NCBI GenBank assembly: GCA_016756835.1
Contig: JAESPE010000005.1
Coordinates: 1 to 64,000 of the forward strand
Length of the DNA stretch: 64,000 nucleotides
Reading direction: 5' to 3'
Source: a gamma proteobacterium endosymbiont of Lamellibrachia anaximandri
GTDB taxonomy: Bacteria > Pseudomonadota > Gammaproteobacteria > Chromatiales > Chromatiaceae
The first letter of the stretch is position 1; each line of letters opens with the position of its first letter. A program made the translations under genes and the position numbers. The notes beneath the pieces were generated by a model. That model was not told where the DNA came from and ran no database searches. It saw nothing but the letters and a program-made list of their open reading frames with translations. Below, in pieces: positions 30,601 through 37,139 of this stretch.

Positions 30601-31205
30601 GGCGGATTCATTGCGGCTGTCAGCATGAAGGCAAAACAGCGCTTCGGCACCACCTTCTTGTCACCGGGAACCGGCAGCCCACCATCGGCAATATGAAAAG
30701 AACCCTTGGTGGTCCGGCGATCGCTGGCGGGATTGTGCAGCACACCCTGCTTCGTCCGGAAACTGTTGACGATATCCGAGTGGAACTCGTCCTCGCCCAA
30801 CGGCAGGGAGAGCTCCCGGGCTACGCCATGCCTGTCAAGGATGAAGGTCATGGCGGGTAGCTTGGGCATCTCCTCTTCAGGAATACCCTCGAGATAACGT
30901 TCCAAAAATGACTGGATACGTTGGTCAGCGGGACAGAGGTAGTCGGTGAGTAACCGGTTCTTCTCCCGGTAACTCTTGAGCAGATCCTGGGCGGTGGAAA
31001 GAAACCCCTCATCTCCGCCGACAACTGTGGGTTGACCCGAAGATGCCAGTTTCAGGTTGATATAGAGCTGTAGCTTTTTGCTCTCTTCTTCCGGATCTGC
31101 CGGAGTATCTTTAAGACCGAGGGAACGCTCGAAGTCCATGACTTCTCCAAATCTGTTAACCGCGCGCATCCTGCCCGAAGCGCCGTCCAGATTCAAGTCT
31201 GACAC
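27672..31205 (-). CDS. probable PPi-type phosphoenolpyruvate carboxykinase
   Basis: This 1177-residue soluble protein carries three blocks resembling PEP carboxykinase active-site elements in the right order. Around residue 358 is YYGYCKKEVKTQIGFAANL (compare the Y-G-x-x-KK block), then EEEHAGGALAFPR near 379 (the His metal-ligand region), and near 510-520 a P-loop-like STVSGGGKSEISKSL. ATP and GTP enzymes are half this size; the PPi-dependent form known from Propionibacterium and Entamoeba is about this long. That enzyme interconverts oxaloacetate plus PPi and PEP plus phosphate and CO2. No ATP- or GTP-type signature was seen. It is monocistronic, with repeats downstream. The assignment rests on motif recognition. 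Confidence 0.7.
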   Translation of the reverse strand: MSDLNLDGASGRMRAVNRFGEVMDFERSLGLKDTPADPEEESKKLQLYINLKLASSGQPTVVGGDEGFLSTAQDLLKSYREKNRLLTDYLCPADQRIQSFLERYLEGIPEEEMPKLPAMTFILDRHGVARELSLPLGEDEFHSDIVNSFRTKQGVLHNPASDRRTTKGSFHIADGGLPVPGDKKVVPKRCFAFMLTAAMNPPDELLQIPFTSALEEQAKMFVSLLLRPTVCPEIPGQDSEKSMEIRFFAPGNLVSNLDFVESIFGNGGSPLLPEFDSALDVDHWTGQTGCVILAPHLTQLTKKSVGLPHFDDASERQRAEGMCWQSEDERYNDGQAFKITARDESGVIVTILADNYYGYCKKEVKTQIGFAANLFGLSEEEHAGGALAFPRRNHGIEYGVDSTTREPGYSFQDVLERYGDIMNLQPEGHGIDKRFPDVVYVPQDLRMDLQEQSIAFLRDGESHVIRLQPGKIYIQPNGYKIEMQKHPDAPSWRLIGTDPEGAFCHKPSTVSGGGKSEISKSLDDAVIYGPLFVDELQVDLDRVQEIYDRDYSDRLKSSFESVDRDPSRKPLSMERSLGSFIKLMTPSPSYTDEYNAWLESIPPRILALAFVIKRFYRPFWGTNWRKYISVDEIDGAAGHELKLLDRRIIASYLRVGFDERGEWRIFKVRQDFIAADKIQMEDDITTSVVVRAKSLDDCRCGYDNDRSVKLTANCEYRLFQRPDDAVIPGFDKQTEFDMSQPGNFLANFEPLNGEKLTEVVEDVLNLCNFTQPMRELLTGAHEAQSGYVVSSAHPRLVDGKPSKNPRYLQTRQDLVEPIRAYVAEIGARFHRKLPLGKKVCHPVDAVLAGRRNNPPEQGIRSLAVYNPIHYQELPELFMDFVCSLTGKSPSTTGAGSEGALTKGPFNALRATADLNNALVSFILTGYPGFSSSAGYVGPNVRVDHDISLLIPEVWARLDEHERDPAYLIENGYLEPLEDFEHNGHRILASRLGYRITDRFVHGFLGKIFDNANTVLTESILKPELQGLDVFADGIDNIIEAQQRVAQQYLDDGSVEDACPPLKAVLHIMAKGEYKGKAVHDPEIRAMFTSDYLLASDWYQERLRVKQVREITLWERHVDYLQDFLSRPGYADVAEKMGIASRLDVAEARLVAVRSDDYLQSLIGTIGADPLRPAGTPA

Positions 31206-31376
31206 ATCTCAAACCGGACCAACACAACCCTTAAAAAGAAGTTCTTTTACTTTAATAAACAATCTATTAAAGAAATATCGCCGGGTTTTTACAGGTCTTC
31301 AGAAAACCTATGAAATCTTTCATTGCCTGAGGCGAACAAGAGGAAACCGGGCAGAAATACCTACCAAGTGATGTCT

Positions 31377-31820
31377 TTACTTAGCTGCCGATTGCATGCA
31401 GCTATCCATCTCGGCACTGCTGGCACTCTTTCCCAGACAGCCTTTTATCGCCTCGCTCCGCTTGATCGACATGTTCAGATCTTTCACCATCTGAGCCTTC
31501 ATTTCCGGACTCCATTTGATATCTTTCGGGTCTGGCGCGAGCGGTGGTTTGCCGTGAGAACTATCCTTACCTCCGCTTATGGAGCGCATGGCCTGCTCTC
31601 TGGCCTCGGTCATAATGGCAACACACTTCATCAGATCATCCTTGCTGGATGTCCCCTCCAGACAGGTCAGGGTCTTTTTCATCGCAGGTATGCTCGTCTC
31701 CATCACAGGAAGCATCCTCTGCTTTGCCATCTTGAACATCTGCTCCTTGTCCATCTGTCCCTGCGGGGACTGCGCAAAGACGATCGCCGGCAGCAGCAAG
31801 ATCGGTAGCAGATATTTCAT
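31377..31820 (-). CDS. small secreted protein of unknown function
   Basis: This 147-residue protein has a classic signal peptide (KYLLPILLLPAIVFAQS). The mature part is Lys- and Met-rich with four Cys residues (TCLEG, KCVAIM, KGCLGK, DSCMQS) spaced as if to form disulphides. The family is not recognised. Met- and Cys-rich periplasmic proteins sometimes bind metal, but nothing here proves it. It lies near the RND efflux genes and is co-oriented with them, across a truncated gene. Confidence 0.6.
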   Translation of the reverse strand: MKYLLPILLLPAIVFAQSPQGQMDKEQMFKMAKQRMLPVMETSIPAMKKTLTCLEGTSSKDDLMKCVAIMTEAREQAMRSISGGKDSSHGKPPLAPDPKDIKWSPEMKAQMVKDLNMSIKRSEAIKGCLGKSASSAEMDSCMQSAAK

Positions 31821-31858
31821 TGGCTTCTCCTGGGGATTATTTGGACGGCCATACTACC

Positions 31859-32287
31859 CTATTCTGCAACGGGAGGCTTTTGTGCATTACCTTCATTGCC
31901 TGGCGACCCGGCCACACTGGAGGGCATTTTCCCGACCGAGCGCAGATCGACCAATTTGTTGAGCAGGTCAAACCAGAAGGGTGCGCCCATGGAGATCGCA
32001 AGGATAGTGATCAACAGACCGGTCATCTTGACCAACACCGCCCAAAATCGGCTCTCTCTGTCTCCTTTCGCATCTTCCCGGTTCTGCCAGAATTTTGTTA
32101 CCGACTCGCTATCCCAGCCCAGGGACAGTGATAGACCTTCAATTTTCTTAACAACCTCCTTGTAATCCTGATCCTTTGTCAGGACATCTTCATCACTCTT
32201 TGCAAGCTGCTCTGCCTGCGCCACCAGGGCTGTACGCACACCGGAATCATGCCACAGCACATGGGCGATATGGATAGTGTCGACCAA
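31859..32287 (-). pseudogene. 5'-truncated membrane protein gene remnant
   Basis: The 142-codon frame contains IHIAHVLWHDSGVRTALVAQAEQ and then a membrane helix with LAISMGAPFWFDLLNKLVDLRS. That C-terminal signature belongs to a family of larger hypothetical inner-membrane proteins normally much longer at the N-terminus. Here the frame opens with a TTG directly against a perfect palindrome at 32293-32323, so the upstream part appears deleted. It is probably a broken gene rather than a functional short protein. Confidence 0.55.
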
Positions 32288-32292
32288 AAAGG

Positions 32293-32323
32293 GACAGATT
32301 TATTTCCCATAAATAAATCTGTC
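32293..32323. repeat. REP-like palindrome downstream of the RND permease
   Basis: GACAGATTTATTT, a 5-base CCCAT spacer and the exact complement AAATAAATCTGTC form a 13-bp perfect AT-rich hairpin, preceded by AAAAAGG. The motif resembles the GGGGACAGATTTATTT-type sequences seen near REP-associated transposases in proteobacteria. It marks the breakpoint of the truncated gene next to it. A related degenerate copy lies at 36694-36726. Confidence 0.7.
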
Positions 32324-32385
32324 TGCTTTCTCTTCCTTTCTCTTGGCCTTCTCTGCATCCTGGGTCAGCAGTTCGTCTGCACTGA

Positions 32386-35300
32386 TCACCCGGGCTGGGT
32401 GGAGACCTCTGCAGACTGAGGACTCTTGACGCTGTAAAACACAGCATAAATCACCGGTATGATCCCCAGTGTCAAAATGGTGGAGAGCAAAATCCCGGCA
32501 ATGATGGCGACCGCCATCGGCTCCCACATTTCACCCCCTCCCAGGTAGAGAGGAATCAGGCCCAGCACGGTGGTGGCTGTAGTGAGCAGGATGGGGCGCA
32601 GGCGGCGTTGGGCGGCTTCGATGATGGCCTGTTGCGGTGGTAGTCCGTTGACATCCAGTTCAAACTGGATGCGTTCCAGAAGGACGATGGCGTTGTTGAT
32701 GACGATGCCGGCCAGAGAGATCACGCCCAGCAGGGTCATGAAGCCGAAGAAGGAGTCAGCGACGATGAGTCCGTAGATCACGCCGATGAGTCCCAAGGGG
32801 ATGGTGAGGATCACGATGAGTGATTTGCGCAAGGAGTTGAACTGGGCCACCAGCAGCATGATGATGATGAAGCCGGCGATGGGCAGTTTTTCGGCGATGG
32901 ACTGGGTGGCGGCGCCAGAGGATTCGGCCTCGCCGCCGAGTTCGTAGCGATAGCCGGGTGGCCAGCCAACCTGTTGGGCCGTCAGCCAGGGCCTAAGCGC
33001 GGCGAAGGCTACGGCCGCAGTACTGCCTTCCTCTAGCTGTGCACCGACGGAAACTGTTTTCATTCGATCCCGGCGCAGAATTTTCGAGGCATCCCACAGC
33101 ACATCCATGTCCGCGACCTGTTTGAGCGGGACAGCTTCACCAGTGGCCTGTGAATAGACCGACAGGGCTTCAAGCTTGCCAATGTCCTGTCGGTCGGCGG
33201 TGGAGGAGCGCAGCATGACCGGAATCACTTCGTCGTCCTCGCGGAACTGGGTGAGCTCCATACCGCTCAGGCCGGCCTGTAGGGAAACGGCGATGTCCTC
33301 GCTGGAGACACCGGAGCGCAGAGCCCGCGACTGGTCGATCTTGACGGCCAGTTTCTTAATGCGCCGACCCCAGTCATCGTTGATGTTCTGCAGCCCGGGA
33401 ATCCCCCTCATTTTCTGCTTGACCTGGGCGACCAGAGAGAAGAGTTCGTCCGTATCGCGACCGGACAGGCGGACTTCCACCGGGTTAGCGATGGCCGCGC
33501 CGTTTTCGAAACGGCGCATGGTCACGCGCAGATCAGGGAAATTTTCGAAGGTGTAGCGGTCGAGCTTTTCCATCAGCCCCGTGATCGCCTCTGCGGAGGT
33601 CGCGTGCACGATGATCAGGGCGTAGTTGGAACTGACCGAATGGGGCGTATGAGTGAGCACGAAGCGCATTCCGCCAAAGCCGATGTAACTCACGGTGCGG
33701 GTGACGCCTTCGGTCTGCTCCGTAGCTCCATCTGAAGTTGGTTGTGCGGGTTTCAGTTCATCCTCAATAAAGCCCTCAACCTGTTCCACCACCGATTCGG
33801 TGGTTTCAATGGAGGTGCCCAGGGGCAGTTCCAGTTCGAGTTTGAAGTAGGTTCGATCCGATGGCGGAAAGAAGATGTTGGGAATAAAGCGGAAGCTGTA
33901 GAGTGCGCTTGCGAACACCAGGGCGATGATCAACAGAGTGGAAAACCGGAATCTGAGCAGCAGCTTCAACATGCCCCGATAACTGCGGAAGAAGGCGCTG
34001 TCGAAGCTCTCCTGCTGCTGATCCACCTTGAGAAAGTTGACCGCCAGCATGGGAATGACCGTCAGTGACAGGATCCAGGAACAGAGCAGGGTAATGGTGA
34101 CGACCTTGAACAGGGAGGCGGTGAATTCACCTGTGGTGGATTCGGCCAGAAAAATAGGCAGAAAGGCAGCAGAGGTGGTCAGGGAGGAGGTGAGCAGCGG
34201 AACGCGCAGTTCGGCAGCGGAGTCGACGGCTGACTTGACCGGCTTCATGCCGTTGGCCATGCGCGTCATGATACTTTCTGACATGACGATGCCGTTGTCC
34301 ACCAGCATGCCCAGGGCAATGATCAGGGCGGCCAGCGAGATCTGATCCAGTCCGATGTCGAAGAAGGACATGATCAGCATGGTGATGATCATACTGGCGG
34401 GAATCAGGGCTGCGACGATCAAGCCACTGCGCAGCCCCAGTGAGATGATCATTACCGCTGCCACCACGGCAATGGCTTGCAGCAGATTGGAGATGAAGCT
34501 GTTGACCTTATCCCGAACCTCATCGGGAGTGAAATGCACGGTATCCAGATTGAGACCCAATGGGTAGGCTCTCTGCAGGTTTGCCAGGACTTCCGATACC
34601 TGCCTGCCGAGCATGATGTTGTTGCCGCCCTCGCGCATGGAGATGCCCAAGGCCAGGGCGGGTATGTCATTGGCATGGATCTTGGTGGTCGGCGGATCGA
34701 TGTAGCCGCGCCAGACCTTGGCCACATCCTTTAAATAGATCAGGGTGCGATTACCCGGCACCTGGATGATGGTGTGGCGAATATCTTCCAGAGTTTCGTA
34801 GTTGCCGCTGGGTTCCAGATCGATGCGTTCCCGGCCGAGGGTCACCGTGCCACCGGCAATAATGATGTTGCGGCTGGCCAGCATCTGGCTGAGTTGTGCG
34901 GGTGATATACCCAGTTCCGTCAGACGCGCATTGTTGTATTCCACAAAGATGCGTTCGTCCTGGGCGCCGTAGAGCTGCACCTTGGCGGCATCCGGTAGGC
35001 GCAATAGTTCATCGCGGGTCTGTTCGGCAAAGTCATTCAGCTCGGCATAGCTGAAATCCGGCCCGGTAACGCTGATGACGATGTCGAACACGTCGCCGAA
35101 TTCATCGTTGACGATGGGACCGACAATGCCGTCCGGCAGATCACCCGCCGCGCTGTCGATCTTGCGTCGCAGATCATCCCAGATCGGTCGCATGATCGCG
35201 TAGCTCTCGCTGATATTGACCGAGATGATGGAGACGCCTGCACGGGATTCGCTGCTGACGAAATCCAGCTCCGGAATCTGCTGAATGACTGTTTCCAGCT

Positions 35301-35496
35301 TATCTGTCACAAGTTGTTCGACACGTTGTGGACTGGCGCCAGGGAAATAGGTTGTGACTTGGGCGGTGCGGATGACGAAGCCCGGATCGTAGGCGCGGGG
35401 CATCTTGGTGAACGCATCAATGCCCGCCAACAGCAGAACCACCAACAGGACCAGGGTCGTGCGGTTGTTCTTCAGCGCGAACTCGGTGATATTCAA
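32386..35496 (-). CDS. RND-family efflux permease
   Basis: This 1036-residue inner-membrane transporter has the RND pattern: a first membrane helix, a large periplasmic loop, helices 2-6, then a repeat of the same layout. Helix 4 contains the acidic proton-relay segment IIALGMLVDNGIVMSESI, and the second half has LAGIVINNAIVLLERIQ. It belongs to the AcrB/HAE1-like group, driving export with the proton gradient. The 4-base overlap with the adaptor gene upstream shows a two-gene operon without its own outer-membrane channel. The substrate is not predictable from sequence. Confidence 0.9.
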   Translation of the reverse strand: MNITEFALKNNRTTLVLLVVLLLAGIDAFTKMPRAYDPGFVIRTAQVTTYFPGASPQRVEQLVTDKLETVIQQIPELDFVSSESRAGVSIISVNISESYAIMRPIWDDLRRKIDSAAGDLPDGIVGPIVNDEFGDVFDIVISVTGPDFSYAELNDFAEQTRDELLRLPDAAKVQLYGAQDERIFVEYNNARLTELGISPAQLSQMLASRNIIIAGGTVTLGRERIDLEPSGNYETLEDIRHTIIQVPGNRTLIYLKDVAKVWRGYIDPPTTKIHANDIPALALGISMREGGNNIMLGRQVSEVLANLQRAYPLGLNLDTVHFTPDEVRDKVNSFISNLLQAIAVVAAVMIISLGLRSGLIVAALIPASMIITMLIMSFFDIGLDQISLAALIIALGMLVDNGIVMSESIMTRMANGMKPVKSAVDSAAELRVPLLTSSLTTSAAFLPIFLAESTTGEFTASLFKVVTITLLCSWILSLTVIPMLAVNFLKVDQQQESFDSAFFRSYRGMLKLLLRFRFSTLLIIALVFASALYSFRFIPNIFFPPSDRTYFKLELELPLGTSIETTESVVEQVEGFIEDELKPAQPTSDGATEQTEGVTRTVSYIGFGGMRFVLTHTPHSVSSNYALIIVHATSAEAITGLMEKLDRYTFENFPDLRVTMRRFENGAAIANPVEVRLSGRDTDELFSLVAQVKQKMRGIPGLQNINDDWGRRIKKLAVKIDQSRALRSGVSSEDIAVSLQAGLSGMELTQFREDDEVIPVMLRSSTADRQDIGKLEALSVYSQATGEAVPLKQVADMDVLWDASKILRRDRMKTVSVGAQLEEGSTAAVAFAALRPWLTAQQVGWPPGYRYELGGEAESSGAATQSIAEKLPIAGFIIIMLLVAQFNSLRKSLIVILTIPLGLIGVIYGLIVADSFFGFMTLLGVISLAGIVINNAIVLLERIQFELDVNGLPPQQAIIEAAQRRLRPILLTTATTVLGLIPLYLGGGEMWEPMAVAIIAGILLSTILTLGIIPVIYAVFYSVKSPQSAEVSTQPG

Positions 35497-36596
35497 GGCT
35501 TCGGGCTCCAGCGGACTTTCATCTCCGGCTGCGCCTGGCTCATGCCCGCAGTGAGGATGTGATCACCCCGTTTCAGGCCCGATGTGATGAGCAAGCCACG
35601 GGCGTCAAGCTCGCCGGTGGTGACGGTGCGGCGTTGGATAACGCCGACACCACTCCTGTTGGTCTTGGGATTGGTGTCAGATTCAGCCAGTGCCTCCACC
35701 ACATACACATAACGCCCTTCCGTATCTTCCAGCACAGAAGAGGCGGGTACGTGGAATACGGCGGCAATATCCTCTGCCCTGCTCTCTGTCTCGATGATCA
35801 CCACCGCGCTCATGCCGGGGAGGATGGTGTAGCCCTTCACACGGGGCATGGTGAAGGTCACTTCATAGGTCTGGTTCTCCTCGTCCGCGCTGGTCGCCGC
35901 CTCCTTGAGTTTTAACGGAAAGCGCTGTTCGGCGATGGCATCAAAATGTACGAAGTAGGAGTGGACCTGGCTGCCCTTCCGAGTGCGCAACATGATGCTT
36001 TCAGGCACATTGATCTGGATGGTGAGCGTGGATATATCCTGCAGGGTGACGACCTGGGTCTGTGGAGTCACTTCCTCGTGTATTTCGGCAAAACGTCTCG
36101 CGAGGCGGCCATCAAAGGAAGCGCGCAACACGGTGTGATTCAGGTTTTGTCTTGTCGCCTCCAACTGGGCCTCTGCGGTGGCGAATTTTGCGTTGAGCTT
36201 GTCGAAATCGGATTGGGAAATATGGCCGGGGCCGACGAGTTTCTTGCCGCGCTGGAAATTGGATTGGGCGGTCTCGTAGCTGGCCAGGCTGGACTTCAGT
36301 TCAATCCGGGCGTCAGTCTGATCAAGCTTGGCAATGACATCTCCCTTTTTGACCTTCTCACCCTCCTTGACAGGCATCTCATTGATGATGCCTGTAACAC
36401 GGAAACTGAGATTGGCGCTACGGGCGGCATCCACTACAGCAGGAAATTCGCGAGTGGCCTTTGTGACGGTGGGTTCGACCTCCAGGGCACGAACAGGACG
36501 GAGGATTTCCGGCGGAGCGACAGCTGCGGTCTCAGTTCCACAGGAATGCAACAGTGGGCTGAATGCCAGGCTCAACAGTAGCGGGGTTATTTTCAT
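35493..36596 (-). CDS. RND efflux periplasmic adaptor subunit
   Basis: This 367-residue membrane fusion protein has an N-terminal secretion signal ending in LLHSCG, a plausible but non-ideal lipobox. Next come a biotinyl-lipoyl-like half (VKEGEKVKKGDVIAKLDQTDARI), an alpha-hairpin with an AQSNFQRGKKL region, a beta-barrel and a membrane-proximal domain (ILPGMSAVVIIETES). It couples the adjacent permease to an outer-membrane channel in the periplasm. Stop and start overlap with the permease. Confidence 0.88.
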   Translation of the reverse strand: MKITPLLLSLAFSPLLHSCGTETAAVAPPEILRPVRALEVEPTVTKATREFPAVVDAARSANLSFRVTGIINEMPVKEGEKVKKGDVIAKLDQTDARIELKSSLASYETAQSNFQRGKKLVGPGHISQSDFDKLNAKFATAEAQLEATRQNLNHTVLRASFDGRLARRFAEIHEEVTPQTQVVTLQDISTLTIQINVPESIMLRTRKGSQVHSYFVHFDAIAEQRFPLKLKEAATSADEENQTYEVTFTMPRVKGYTILPGMSAVVIIETESRAEDIAAVFHVPASSVLEDTEGRYVYVVEALAESDTNPKTNRSGVGVIQRRTVTTGELDARGLLITSGLKRGDHILTAGMSQAQPEMKVRWSPKP

Positions 36597-36693
36597 TTTT
36601 CTATTTACAGTCCGTGTCTATGGAATCAAGTTCAGCCGAAAGCTCACTCCAAGGCAGATACCAACAGGGATTTTAACACCTTAATGGCAGGAG

Positions 36694-36726
36694 AAAGGGG
36701 AATTGAAAATAAACTTGTCCCCCTTT
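36694..36726. repeat. degenerate REP-like hairpin upstream of the RND adaptor
   Basis: AAAGGGGAATTG and TTGTCCCCCTTT can pair around an AT-rich centre (AAAATAAAC). On the minus strand the sequence resembles the AAAAAGGGACAGATTTATTT palindrome at 32286-32305. The RND pair is thus bracketed by two related elements. No ORF lies in the 168 bases between cbiX and the adaptor gene. Confidence 0.45.
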
Positions 36727-36764
36727 TTGTTAAATTCCTAACGCCCATAGCCGGTCGTGCGCGA

Positions 36765-37139
36765 TCAGTCCCGATCCTCCATTACGCAGTCGAGCAACAT
36801 TCCGGGGATCCCTTCAGCACCGCCCAGATAGGGGGCAATCCTGATCTTCACCCCAGGATGCTTATGTTGGGTCTTCTCCACCTCCTGCGGAATATCGAGA
36901 CTTACATGGCGGCCTGCTGAGAGAAAATAGGGCAGTACGACCACCTCTTGCGCACCTGCGGAAATACACCGTTCGATCCCCTCGGGGATGGAGGGATCAG
37001 CAAGTTCCAGATAGGCGCAGCTCACTGAATGGTAGCTATCCCCCGCCTCTGCTCTCACCCGCTCTGTCAGCCGCCGGATCTCTTCATTGGAGGCCTCCCG
37101 GCGACTGCCGTGTGCCACAATCAGCAGCGCCCTGTTCAC
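36765..37139 (-). CDS. short CbiX/SirB-type sirohydrochlorin chelatase
   Basis: This 124-residue single-domain chelatase begins RALLIVAHGSRREASNEE (metal-binding His in AHGSR) and continues VVVLPYFLSAGRHVSLDIP, the second conserved His segment. Short CbiX proteins of this size insert Co or Fe into sirohydrochlorin. Siroheme is the prosthetic group of DsrAB encoded some 15 kb away, so an iron-inserting role is plausible but unproven. It overlaps pepN by 4 bases. Confidence 0.85.
   Translation of the reverse strand: MNRALLIVAHGSRREASNEEIRRLTERVRAEAGDSYHSVSCAYLELADPSIPEGIERCISAGAQEVVVLPYFLSAGRHVSLDIPQEVEKTQHKHPGVKIRIAPYLGGAEGIPGMLLDCVMEDRD

Noticed and set aside
36694-36726. Intrinsic terminator for the plus strand (T-run after CCCCC)
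   Set aside because: No plus-strand gene ends nearby, and the stem has a bulge. The relation to the 32293 palindrome explains it better.
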